From Aspergillus flavus (taxonomy: Eukaryota > Ascomycota > Eurotiomycetes > Eurotiales > Aspergillaceae), in NCBI RefSeq assembly GCF_009017415.1, contig NC_092405.1, positions 4,650,001-4,714,000 of the forward strand: DNA of 64,000 nucleotides, written 5' to 3'. The translations under genes and the position numbers were made by a program. The notes under the pieces are model-generated. The model was not told the origin of the DNA. It made no database searches and worked only from the letters and a program-made list of their open reading frames with translations. Shown here one piece after another: positions 1 through 11,093 of the stretch (its first letter is position 1; every line of letters begins with the position of its first letter).

Positions 1-542
1 CTCAATGGCATAAGCTTCGTCAATCTCAGCACCAGTGATGTACCAAGACATGATCAGCATCGGAGTTACAAAGACAATACATTTCAAGTCATCCGCCCAG
101 CAACCACGTCCAGCGACCTGGAGACGGCTATGGAATCGGAGACCATTGGAGATAGATTGAGATGGGCTCTTTGTTGCTTCAGAATCTGGAATTGCCTGGC
201 AGTTACTTAGCATTGTACTCATTCTGCGAGGCTGGGAGGTTCTAACAAACAAGTAACAAACAGGAGAGACAGAGAATGAATATGGGTTTATGCACAAACC
301 AGAGGAAGTCCAAGAAAGAACCGTGAAACCAAATCCTGTGGTCTAGAATCTCGTTCATTCTGAGTGTTCAGGTATTTCCACTTCAAACGTCCAAGGTCCT
401 TTTCGACAACCAGACGCCATGCCTCGCGATCAGTGGTGCAGGCCGAGAATGGGGGTTTCCCATCCTCGATATCCTCTTGGGCATTTAGGTGATTCTTGAT
501 CCTGAGGGCGTGCTTGTTAGATGACGCGAACTTGTGATTCAT
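1..542 (-). CDS. Oxidosqualene cyclase, 5' part (runs off left edge)
   Basis: Would cyclise 2,3-oxidosqualene to a triterpene or sterol skeleton. Exon 1 is 542-300 and exon 2 runs from 231 to the window edge; the 68-nt intron uses an acceptor at 232-233 and joins in phase 0. Visible family marks are the N-terminal stretch with WRL, then KWKYL, then FFLGLPL, matching the start of fungal cyclases (D.x.W.L, TWxYL, KYFLGLP). After the intron comes a region aligning with the conserved WACEYGGPMFLIPGIVIAWYVT part, here with CWADDLKCIVFVTP and MSWYITG. The motif is therefore recognisable but divergent. The catalytic DCTAE motif would lie outside the window. It is divergent from the P450 at 1449, which suggests a shared promoter and a triterpenoid cluster extending leftward. 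A household lanosterol synthase is possible but the divergence and the P450 neighbours argue for a specialised enzyme. Confidence 0.72.
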
Positions 543-1448
543 GTTGTGTATATTCTACCTCGGACGGGGAAAGAAGGAGGCCTATGGGAGTGTTCGAGGT
601 CTTTGGAATGAGCGTGGCGGCATGCTCGATCTTATAGAATGAAAGAAAGCTCAACGGGATGTTGCATCTTAGGACCGACGTATACGAATTGCAGTGTATA
701 TATGAAAACGGCAACTGAATCTACTACATACAAGCTGTAAGGTTTCAAGCGTAATCGTCATGACCTACTGTCATGTTACATGATGGAACGTCTTGGAGCG
801 GAAATCAATACCGAAGAGCTACGTGTACACAGGAGAATGCTCTAAGCGATGTTGCAATTAGTCTATTGGGTAATTTAGAGCTACGTGTACACCTTTGGGT
901 AGCAATCCCTTCGGAATCAATGTGTTTCGAGCGAAGGAATTCTACAGGTCGGCAATGAATATCTTGTTTTCGGGTGATATGATGTGTCTCAGGGAGTCGT
1001 ACACTTGCCAGCTCATCCCCCCACCCTCTCCCACCCAAAAGCCCAGTGTATCTAGATCTCTAGACTCTACAATTTTGTGCGGTAATACAACCTTCTTGCT
1101 GCATGCGGATAAGATTGGTGCTCGTCCACGGAATTGGGATACCGTTTAGCTGTTTCAAACTTTAAAGTTATGTCATGTCAACTTTGTACTTTTGTAATCA
1201 ATTGATCTACGGTTCGGGTGAAAATCCAAGCGCGTGAGGTTGCATGTCAGCGACAGGAATGTTCGCATTCCAGATTTCCATTTGCGTTGCTCACATCCGT
1301 AAGGCAACCAGTTAGCAATGTTCAGACCCTTTTGCCTCTTTGCTACAGCCATTCGGATTGTGATCAGGATTAGAAGATAGAACGAAATCACGTATTTTCG
1401 ATATTTTCTAACACTAATATCCTCCCACGTTTGGAGGATTTCTCTCAT
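543..1448. promoter_or_regulatory. Divergent promoter between cyclase and P450
   Basis: No convincing gene is seen in these 906 bases; the short open frames have no family features. The region must carry the promoters of both the leftward cyclase and the rightward P450. It contains a perfect 16-bp direct repeat (listed separately). Confidence 0.6.
815..892. promoter_or_regulatory. 16-bp direct repeat pair in divergent promoter
   Basis: The sequence AGAGCTACGTGTACAC occurs at 815-830 and again, identical, at 877-892, 62 bp start to start. Each copy contains the palindrome GTGTACAC next to an ACGT core. Two identical copies in a promoter shared by a cyclase and a P450 look like sites for a cluster regulator. 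This is inference; no known factor is assigned. Confidence 0.4.
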
Positions 1449-3156
1449 ATGATGTTGAACAGCATCAATATTCCGCAGAACGCCATATCATGGGCAGTGG
1501 CATGTGCGGCAGCTGTATGTTTACCCTGTACACCTTGCGCGCTTCTCTCTAATCAAAACAGGCCACCTTTTGCCTTGCGAGCAGCGTTGTCTATAACATA
1601 TTTTTCCACCCGCTCGCCAGGTATCCTGGTCCGCTATCTCACGCCGCCTCACGCGTCCCGTACTTTATCCGCGTATTCAAGGGCACTCTTCCGTTTGATA
1701 TGCTGGACTTCCACACACGCTACGGTGATGTGGTTCGTATCGCCCCGGATGAGCTAGCCTTCTCTCACCCGGACGCATGGAAGGACATTATGGGCCACAG
1801 CAAGGGAGGCTTGTATCTAGAAAAGGCTAGTTGGTTCTATCGACCTCTTGAATATGACCCACCACATATTTTCAACGAGGGTCGCCAAGCACACAGTCTT
1901 TTGCGTCGGCAATTGGCTCATAGCTTCTCAGACAAGGGGATGAGAGATCAGGAGCCAATGATCCGGGGGTATGTTGATCTTTTACTACAGAGGCTGCGCG
2001 AAATGGGTGGCAGAGAAGACACAGTTGACATTTCCGCCTGGTACAACTATACAACCTTTGATATCATCGGCGACCTGTCATTCGGTGAATCATTTGGCTG
2101 CCTCAAGGGCTCAAACTACGATGAGTGGATTGAAAGTATATTTCGGGCGTTCCCCTTTATCACAGCTCTGCAGGCCCTGTCATTCACTCCCCTAGTCAAA
2201 GAGGTCTTGCTGGCCTTGGTACCCCCGTCTATGCGTGACAGGCGTGAGAGGCTGAGAGATTTCACGCGGCAAAAGATGCTTCGTCGGATGGCAATTGCAG
2301 AGGAGCGGCCTGACTTGATCGAAGGGCTTTTAAAGAAGAAGGAAGAGCTGGTACACCCTCCACTCAATCATTAGGTGTCACTACTAACTATTTCAGGGTT
2401 TGACCATAGACAAGCTCACCGCCAATGCGGAAACCCTGGTTGTCGCCGGCTCCGAGACAACGGCCACTTTGCTCTCCGGTGTCACTTACCTCCTTCTCAA
2501 AAACCCGGAAGCCTACCAGAGGCTAAGAGAGGAAGTACGCTCGACGTTCAGCAGCGAAGATGATATCAACCTCAGCTCAGCTGCTAAATTACCGTATATG
2601 CTAGCCTGTGTCGAGGAGGCATTGCGCATGTATCCACCTGGTGCTATTGGTCCTCCTCGTGTAACTCCGAAAGGCGGAGCGGAGATATTAGGAGCTCGGA
2701 TTCCAGGAAGAGTATTTACAACACGGTCTTCAACTACGTTCGTCGCTAATATCTCCTGTATAGACATACGTTTCCATTCACCATTGGGCTCTATATCGGC
2801 GTGAGGAGTATTTCACAGATCCACATACTTTCCACCCAGAACGATTCCTCGGGGACCCTCGGTTCTCGAATGACCGACATAACGTCCTCCAACCGTTCCA
2901 TATTGGCCCCAGAAGTTGTCTAGGTCGCAAGTAAGTATATTATCTTCCTAAAAAAAAGAAAAAGAGGAAAACTGACCAATCCTCTTTCAGTCTCGCATAT
3001 AGCGAAATGCGCCTGATTTTAGCCCTCTTGTTCTTCAACTTTGACATGGAGCTATCAGACGATTCACAAGATTGGATTCAGCAGAAAATCGTTATAATGT
3101 GGCAGAGGGGTCCTTTGAAGGTGCATTTGACCTATATCCATAGAAACAGCGCTTAA
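1449..3156 (+). CDS. Cytochrome P450 (isotrichodermin C-15 hydroxylase-like class)
   Basis: ER-anchored monooxygenase, about 500 residues. Exons are 1449-1514, 1562-2350, 2397-2711, 2764-2930 and 2991-3156; all phases fit. The first ATG is at 1449 with a second at 1452. The N terminus gives a hydrophobic anchor followed by FFHPLARYPGP, the usual proline-rich hinge. The I-helix has AGSETT, the K-helix EEALR (ExxR), the meander FHPERF and the heme loop FHIGPRSCLGRN with the cysteine ligand. The overall pattern (hinge wording, FHIGPRSCLGRNLAYSEMR) is that of the large fungal group that includes trichothecene Tri11. It is transcribed away from the oxidosqualene cyclase, so oxidation of a triterpene is the leading guess. 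The exact substrate cannot be read from sequence. Confidence 0.9.
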
Positions 3157-4461
3157 TTCGTTAATTGTATATAAATCATCTTACCGGCAAACTTTTGACT
3201 AGAATGGTCCGTGGGTCAAAGTTCGGGTGTAATGAATCTGAGCCAAACAAGGTTCCTCACCCACTTTCGGTTATGATATGTTCTCGATAACCGGGTTTTA
3301 AATCATATATTTAGATAGTCGTGACTATAAATCAAATACTTATCATTCGAACTGGTGGTTTTCATTTTGGCTGCCTCTTTTGCTTTTGGTTTGTTTCCAA
3401 CCCGATGACCAATATTGCACACTGCCCTATCACTGGCCTCGGCCACAAGTTCAGCGTCAATCCCTCGGCGGATACGACGTACTATATTACGATATTACTA
3501 CTACAGCACCGTCAGTTATTGGCGATGGAGGTATTAGGATATAGGTTACTTATCCTAGTAGAAGGCAATTCAAAGTCATTAGTGCTGTGCTTCAACCTAT
3601 TCCCCAAGGAGAAGTTCGGACTTATGTGTCTTATCACCAGCGATAATTAAGATATTGTCAAGAAAGCTCAGTATGGGGATCTGCCGTGAGATGGGTTCAG
3701 GAGTGAAATATGATTGAAGAAATGAGTACATCATTGCTATAACAGGTCCAGGAGGCGGTTGGTTATGATTGAGAGAAACATACATCTTACCAAAGCGCAC
3801 AGCGTCCGGCCAAGACTCACACTGTGCTCGCTGGGCTCGTTTACCCGCTACGCTTCGCTAACCGAATAGCAAATGATAAACCGGGATATTGTAAGCATGA
3901 CAGCCCTTGGCGGGACAGACTCGCATATGGTCTAGGCAGGATAGCTGTGGAAGCAAGTGCTGTCTTTCCAATACATTCTAGGTTTGAGGTCCCTGACTCA
4001 AGAGTCCACACCCATTCTTTCCATTTCGGAATGGCGTGGTCGAGAATTGACTCTGCAGTAACTGGAATTACTATAGGTAACAGAAACAGAATGGGCAAAT
4101 CGAGACCAATGCCACGACTTCTTGGTTACTCAGATCTGACTTTATGGCTTTCCCTACCCATGCATAAAGCCCGTAATAGCCGCGGGTGTGCCTTAATACC
4201 AGCATTTCCGCGGACCAAACGCCAATAACATATATTTAAAACAATGTCTCATATGACATCAGGATGTGGTGTTGCCTGATGCTGGAGGGGGTGTCGCAGG
4301 ATGACACATTGTGGTGTGATCGGTTCTCGACATAAAAACATATATTAGAAAGATGGCACACACAGAGCTGATGAAGATTACCATATAAAGAGAGCGTTTA
4401 AGTCTAACAATGAGTTCAGGTTTGCAGAATTTCAGCATTGTACCTGGCCTTTCATGCTAAC
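3157..4461. other. Intergenic region between the two P450 genes
   Basis: About 1.3 kb without a convincing gene. Open frames at 3321-3650 and 3824-4228 lack family features and splice logic. A TATA-like element TATAAAG is at 4384-4390, 72-78 nt before the next start codon. Nothing else is recognised. Confidence 0.5.
4384..4390 (+). promoter_or_regulatory. TATA-like box of CYP55-type P450
   Basis: TATAAAG lies 72 nt upstream of the chosen ATG at 4462, a plausible distance for a fungal core promoter. Confidence 0.35.
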
Positions 4462-6108
4462 ATGCAGTTAGAACCAGTGTATCCCAGGTTTCCTTTCGCT
4501 CGCCCTAGTGGCGATGAGCCACCCGCAGAGTTTCACCGTCTCCTCCGAGAATGTCCTGTTTCCCGCGTGGAACTCTGGGACGGAAGCCATCCGTGGTTGG
4601 TGGTAAAACATAAGGACGTATGCGAAGTACTTACGGACCCCAGACTATCCAAGGTATAAGCATGTAGACAAACCTCCGTGAAGCACGGACGAATCAACTA
4701 ACGTTGTCGCAGGTTCGTCAACGAGACGGCTTTCCGGAAATGTCCCCTGGTGGAAAGGCCGCTGCGAGAAACCGGCCGACGTTCGTTGATATGGACGCTC
4801 CTGATCATATGCACCAGAGGTATATCTCTCCAATAAGTGCTCACAGACTATCTGGTACTAATCGGGGTGCAGGAGTATGGTCAGCGCCTTTTTCAACGAT
4901 GCATATGTGGAGTCTCGCCTTCCGTTCATTCGAGACACTGTTCAGTATTATCTCGGTCGGTTGATTCGGGCAGGTGAAGATGGAAAAGAAGTGGATCTCG
5001 TGAAGCATTTCGCTCTGCCAATTCCCTCCCATGTGAGTACTACACGTATGAAGTGTCACTTTGTGGTCGTTTGGATTAACAATCGGATACTGTCACAGAT
5101 TATCTATGACATACTCGGGATACCAATTGAAGACTTCGAGTACCTAAGCGGCTGTGATGCGACGCGGACTAATGGAAGTAGCACTGCCGCTGCCGCTCAA
5201 GCTGCCAACAAGTAACGCCATTCCATGTCAATTACGCGTGAGTATGACACTTAACTGATATGTTTCTGTAGGGAGATTCTAGAATATCTGGAGCGGTTGG
5301 TCGATAAGAAAACTACAAACCCCAGCCACGATGTGATAAGCACCCTCGTCATACAGCAACTAAAGCCAGGACATATTGAGAAGCTTGATGTCGTCCAAAT
5401 CGCATTTCTTCTCTTAGTGGCTGGGAACGCAACCGTCGTAAGCATGATTGCCTTGGTATGATCAGATTGCCCACAGTCTAGATGTGTTAAATAGCTTGGA
5501 CTGATTTATCACATCTATAGGGCGTGGTAACCTTGCTCGAGCACCCAGACCAACTATCGCGGTTACTGGAAGACCCGTCGCTCTCCAATCTATTTGTGGA
5601 GGAGCTCTGTCGCTTCCACACGGCATCCGCTCTCGCTACACGGCGTGTGGCTACTGTGGACATCGAACTCCGAGGACAAGTCTGAACCGTTCGTGCATCA
5701 GTCCCTTCTCCAACTACTAACTATTAATACTAGAAAATAAGAGCGGGGGAGGGCATCATCGCCTCAAATCAAGCAGCGAACCGTGACCCCGGGGTCTTCC
5801 CAGACCCAGACACCTTCGACATGTTCCGAAAGCGAGGACCAGAGGAGGCTCTGGGTTTCGGATACGGTGACCATCGTTGCATCGCGGAAATGCTTGCGCG
5901 TGCGGAGCTAGAAACTGTCTTTTGTAAGCAAAGGTTCATAGAACTTGTGCTTTGATTTGGAAACTTACGAGTCGATACTTTTGTAGCTACCTTATTCCAA
6001 ACCTTGCCGAGCCTTAAGCTGGCGGTCCCAAAATCGGAGATTCAATGGACACCTCCTACTAGGGACGTGGGTATCGTTGGACTTCCCGTCACTTGGGATA
6101 GAGATTGA
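4462..6108 (+). CDS. P450nor-like cytochrome P450 (CYP55 family)
   Basis: Resembles the soluble fungal nitric oxide reductase P450nor, which reduces NO to N2O directly with NAD(P)H. The model has eight exons (4462-4653, 4713-4819, 4873-5032, 5099-5211, 5272-5455, 5521-5679, 5734-5923, 5987-6108) and gives 408 residues, close to the usual 403. Marks shared with P450nor from memory are [54 protein letters not shown], the I-helix [18 protein letters not shown] and the heme loop [12 protein letters not shown]. There is no membrane anchor. The I-helix Thr and the Ser-Asn-Gln near the active site are kept, so NO reduction is credible. Its position beside a cyclase and another P450 is unusual for a denitrification gene, and recruitment to biosynthesis is the alternative. 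A branch-point-like GCTAAC just before the ATG leaves some doubt about the start. Confidence 0.9.
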
Positions 6109-7243
6109 GATGAGGAAGGAAATGTGAGATTCCAAATTGTAAATTGCGTAATATTGAAATGTTCATCTGACGTGTTCAACACTTAACTTTTCATAGCGAG
6201 TTTACGAGGAATAGACTCGCAAGTAGATCTGTGATTAACGTGTGAAAGAACGTTGCGAATTCCCAGATCAATATCGTCTAGCTTACATCAAGAGACATTA
6301 ATTTAGCGGTTTAAAGAAGCGTCGTATTCCCATCAAGGTTAAATCTTGCACGAAGACTATCCCAAAATCAACCTCAACAAGAAAAAATACTTTACACTTC
6401 GCACTGTGGTTTCTCTTCTCCGTAGCTTTCATCCCCAGTTTGTCACCCACACACACCACAATCAAATCCCCAAACAGCACATTATCAAACGATACCGTCG
6501 ATCTGCAAACTCTCTCAAGTTAGCAGAGGTTAAGTTCGGTGGGTTCCCCAAAACCTAGTCTAACATCACCTCCAGTTGGACTCTCTTAAAAGCCTCGCAC
6601 TCCTGAGCATGCATCAAGGGAACGCATTCTTCGGATGATCCACCCCTTACCGATAGGCTTGGATGAACCCCGATTAGCTTTACACCGCTACATCCCCTTC
6701 ATTCACGAGCCAGATTACCCATTAGTCCAATGTCTATTACATAATTCTTTGCTATGGACCTTTCTAGGGTCTTACATCTTATTTGCCCGTGGCTCTTACA
6801 TTGCATGTCCAAACCGACTTTTGCGAGTCGGACGCTGAAGCGCACACTAGCCCTAAGCAGGACCTATATAGATTAGCCGAGGTGTATAACTTAGACTAAG
6901 GCTAATTTGCTACACGGCAAGGAAAGACAGCACCGCCACTTTTGAAAGTATAGAAACAAAAAAAAATAGAAAAGAAAAGTAAACATATAGAAATGTTATA
7001 ATAATTACTGCAAATTAGGTATAGAACAAGATTATCGAACCAGCTAGACACTCGAAAAAGAGTTTCAGCCCACGTCGCAAAGTATATAAACCGTCGGGTC
7101 ATCTATCAACATTCAAACATTCACCCGGGTAAGGATGGGACAGATCAGTCCTGAAACGAGTATTGCTACTCGGTGTAGGTGTTCCTTTATGGCTATCGTT
7201 ATGAGCATCATTGCAATGGCTGCTATGACTTCTACTATTCGTA
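6109..7243. other. Intergenic region, AT-rich in part
   Basis: No gene is supported. The stretch around 6950-7020 is strongly AT-rich. Open frames at 6346-6558 and 6635-6838 show no recognisable domain. This is the downstream flank of both the P450nor-like gene and the Kelch gene, which converge here. Confidence 0.5.
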
Positions 7244-9348
7244 TCAAGATCCGCGGTGTGGAGAAGTAGGGGAGAGAGGGTGGGATGGTGGCGGAGAGCT
7301 AGGGGGCGAGGTAGGCGAGGTAGGTGAATAGGGCGCGATATCTCCCTCTAACTCTACGAGAGCGGAGCTGCCGAGTTCGCTTCTCGCAGATTGTCGTTGC
7401 CCGGCGACTTCAGCAGGCAGCTCGCTTCTCATGGCTTCCTGTTGCCCGGGGTATCCTCCCGCGAGCTCACTGCGCCTCGAGTCATCTTGTCCGGTGCCTC
7501 CGACAAGGGCGGCTGCTGCCGGATCTTTCACGTCTTGTTGTGTTTGTTCCACTTCGGTCGGTACACTGTTCTTCTTCCTCCGCCGCAGGTAAAAGAACAG
7601 AAGCGCAGCCAGTAGGGATACGCCCGCGACGCCGCCTACGACACCACCCACAATCGCGCCTACATGCTTAGACTTTGAACCACTGGATGACTCGGAGGTT
7701 GGGATCGTGCGTGTGGGTGCGCGGGTAGCAGCGGTGTATGTGCGCGTGAAGAAAACAGACAGGTCCCGGTTATCAAAGCCGTCCGCGGGCTGTGTGGTAT
7801 TGGCGCCCCCTGTGGCACTATAGAAATGGTCAGCTTCAAATTTCCGGCTGCAATTACCCATGATACGTACGATCCTCCAACCGCGGAGATAATCTCGGAC
7901 GGAACTTCATAGCTCGTGAGGTTGGGTCTGAACAGTGCCCATATCGCATCCTGGGGATTTTGCTTTCCGAGGTACACGTTGTGCATTCCGTATATCGCAG
8001 GGATATCACAGTCCGTGTCGTTTGGCTTCGTACCGCCCATCACACTGCTTCTAATCAGATATACACGTTGGCACGACTTCCGTTGCAATGGTACTTACAG
8101 CATCTGGGCGCCATCTACAACAGTGCAGGACATTGAATTCTTGGGATAACCGCTGTCGGTACCGTTCGGATACCTAAACCGTGTCAACTAAATCACCCTG
8201 ACCTATGCAAGGCCCAAAACGTACCATTTGATCCATTGAAAAGACGGTAAGGTCAGAATATAGAGATCATCAAAGCCAAGCCCTTCTGGAGCCCCGAGGC
8301 CACCGTAGAGATAAATATTATACGAGGAGTAATCTTCAGCCCAGGTTGCGCCGGCACAGAATTTTCTCCGTTGATCTGGTACGTCGCCGGTCGCCTTTTG
8401 AGTGTACCACTTACCACCCGAAATGTCATAGAGCAAGATCTCCTGATGGATGTTAGTCGTTGAAGTCCAAGTCGAGAGGGTGACTATGAGGTACGCACAT
8501 CCATAGGCTGGCCGATGGTAGTGCCATTATTTGCGGACTGCACGCCTCCAATGTACACCAGCATGCCGTCACTTGCTGGGATATATACCATCGACCCTTC
8601 GGCGCGACCGATCGTGTCCGGACCCGAAGAATTCGTCCACGTATTCTGCAGCATGTCGTATTGAAGCATAGTCGACAAAGCCCTGGAAGACTGCGATCCC
8701 CAGTTGGGGACCGACGTATTCGATAGCCATCCACCATAGTAGAAGGCGACCGCACGATCTTGTATCGTTACTCCAGCGCCGTAGCTTGCCCTTTTGATAC
8801 CTGCCTGTGTGCTATCGGCGCTGACCGTTTGCCATCTGTTGTAGAGGGCATCGTACGACCATAACGAGAAGTTGCTGGGGGTACCCTGGGAGTACTCGCC
8901 ACCGTAGAGGTAGATCATCTTGTTGACGGTGTCGGGCCATAGAATTCCTCCGTTGACATCAGGCGCGTCGGTGGGTTTTGTCAGATTGTTGTATACCGCC
9001 GGCATACCCTGATTGTTGACATCGAAGTCCGCGTAGAGCAAGGCCGTATCTTCAGAAAAGGAGAGGTCAGTAGTCGCCGCGAGGATACCGGTGGATGACG
9101 GACATACTTGTGGCATTGTCGGGATATTCACTCAGAGGGTTATAGTTCACGAAGCCGCCATCGATATAGAGCCTGAGATGGTCAGTGGGATCAATCGTCA
9201 AACCTGAGTATGGTTAATAGAGGTCGCACTTGCGATCGATCACAGCCGTCTGGTGTCCCCAGAGCCGGCAAAAGTCCTTCAATATGTCTTTCTGCTGGAG
9301 GCTCAATCCGGCGAGCCCCAGGAATAGAAGTAACTTCCTCGTCGTCAT
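7244..9348 (-). CDS. Kelch-repeat single-pass membrane protein
   Basis: Surface protein of 591 residues, probably a Kelch beta-propeller outside the cell with a cytoplasmic proline/serine tail. Seven exons: 9348-9230, 9172-9108, 9049-8499, 8442-8225, 8173-8099, 8044-7871, 7817-7244; all phases fit. A signal peptide opens the protein (MTTRKLLLFLGLAGLSL). Kelch-like blades are seen as MIYLYGGEYS, AFYYGGWLS, MLVYIGGVQS, IYLYGGLGA and IYGMHNVYLG, each with the blade pattern around YGG. Many N-x-S/T sites suggest glycosylation. A transmembrane helix (HVGAIVGGVVGGVAG to LLFFYL) is followed by RRRKK, which orients the tail inward. The tail carries repeated SEL segments (about every 18 residues) and ends in a PTSP-rich run. 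Such proteins occur widely in Aspergillus; the ligand is unknown. Confidence 0.88.
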
Positions 9349-11093
9349 GGGTTCAAGAGGGACAGTATCTTCTACGGGCCTCTCTCTTTCTCTGGGGAAG
9401 AAATATCGCCCACGATCATTCGTATTCTCGGGTCGTCTTCAATGATGAGGTTCACAGGATGACTGGTGTCAGCGAGTTTGGAGAGATCAGATTCTCTCAG
9501 CCTTGCTGGGAAATGGCCCCAAAATGACCCATCTATTAGCGTGTCCAGTGGATCTGCAAGGCCCTCCATGTCCAAACTACCGAGGGGATGGATTGGGCGA
9601 ATCCGGGACTTTATCCAGCTTGTCCAGCAGTGGCTGAGCTTGCGATCTCCACTGCGGTTAACCTTTTCGAGTCTAGATTGCACAGTAACGCATCCTTTGC
9701 CAAGCCATGTTTGTTGTCTGAGAGTGAGGGCCTGCCAGACTCCCAAGACTTTCCCACTGTGCTTCCCCTGTCTCTCACTCCCTCTCTAGCCTTTTTCGAT
9801 TTTTAGTTTGTCTTTTCTAATCCAATTCAATGCTCTTCAGCAGTTCCTGATTTAACTATCAAGCATTCAGTGGACGGATGAATGTCGATTGTGATTGAAC
9901 TTTTCCCGGCCCCCACGCGAACCAGCCGTAGTGGAACTGCCGATCCTTCAACGTTGCCTGGTCACATATCCCGAGCTGCTCTGCTTTTCTGACTGCTCGT
10001 CGAGTGGGGTATTTTATGCTCTGGGTGTTCTCGTCCTTTCTTCATATCCCGGAAGCACCGGGAATCAAACTGAATCCCCAGCAGAAACGTTGAATGTTCA
10101 TCCTTCATTGGAGGGTTTGCCAAGAACTTTCCGATCCTTCAGCTATGTTGTGGAAATTACGCACAAACTGAACGAGAGAGAAAATATCTGGCGATGGCCA
10201 ACAAAACCTAAGCATTTATAAGCCTATAACCCGATGTAAGTAAGACAAGCTAAGCATGAATTCTAGACTCGGACGTACCGTTCACACGGTACTATATACA
10301 TGGGTCTTCTGTTTTACTCTGCCTTCCACTGTGGGTCCGACCCGTCGAGAAACGGTGGAGAGGCCTTTGCAGTCTCTCTTCTTAGAGATGTAGATGTTCT
10401 TTTTTGTATAATGGCCGTACTCGTTAAACAATTGGAAATCTGTCTGGTGTACTTGGAATTTGTACCATTATTTGGTCACACAGAATGATATGTCTATAAA
10501 GCTCGTAGTCTCGGATAACCCCTCCAGGACGATGCTGTCGTCAAGCTCGGATCAGTTATATATATCGGGATCTCCGAGATAACTCAACTATGCTACCTAG
10601 CGAAACCAATTATTCCTCTAGTAATAAAAGATATAACATGCTTAGGTCTTGTTATAACGACATTTTATTTATTTATTTTACTTTATTTTTTTTTTTTAAT
10701 TTCCAGTTTCCTTCGTGGTTTAGTATGGGCTTTCCTGCACTGGAGTTGTAGTGGCGCTATGGACATGTCCGGAGTCGCGCTGCCTCTCCCGTAAGCGGGA
10801 TTTTCCCATATCGTAACTTGGTATAACCGTACCATCGTTGGAGTCTGACTATATGGTGGAAAGTAAGCAGCAGAAAATATACGTCCACCGCCTATAGCGG
10901 CTCAGCAATTCATAAATTCAGGGAGAACTCTACGAACGTTGCCAACATAAGAACACCGTCCAATTTACAAGATATTTGGTGCCTTTAGGGGGCGCTGGTA
11001 GATCCTATTAAGGTCGGCTTTTTTTTTTTTTTTTTTTTTTCTTTCTTGTTTCCAAAAGTCTTGTGGATCTCAATAATGAGGAGATACTTTAGG
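9349..11093. other. Intergenic region upstream of the Kelch gene
   Basis: No supported gene. The first few hundred bases are the likely promoter and leader of the leftward Kelch gene, with pyrimidine-rich stretches. A 124-codon open frame at 9372-9746 on the minus strand ends 24 nt before the Kelch ATG but has no family features. From about 10.6 kb on the sequence becomes low-complexity, with T-rich runs at 10661-10699 and 11019-11040. Confidence 0.45.
11019..11040 (+). repeat. Poly-T tract (22 nt)
   Basis: An uninterrupted run of 22 T immediately precedes the decayed oxidoreductase sequence. It may be the tail of an inserted retroelement on the other strand or simple slippage. Confidence 0.7.

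Noticed and set aside
4432..4461. Upstream exon for the P450nor-like gene starting at ATG 4410
   Set aside because: Joining it in frame needs an intron of only 28 nt, too short for fungal splicing, despite a branch-point-like GCTAAC.
9372..9746. 124-codon minus-strand frame just upstream of the Kelch gene
   Set aside because: No domain or signal and it lies in the expected leader/promoter; it could only matter as an upstream open frame.
10661..11040. Retroelement tail suggested by T-rich runs
   Set aside because: No reverse transcriptase or target duplication could be found; recorded only as low-complexity sequence.
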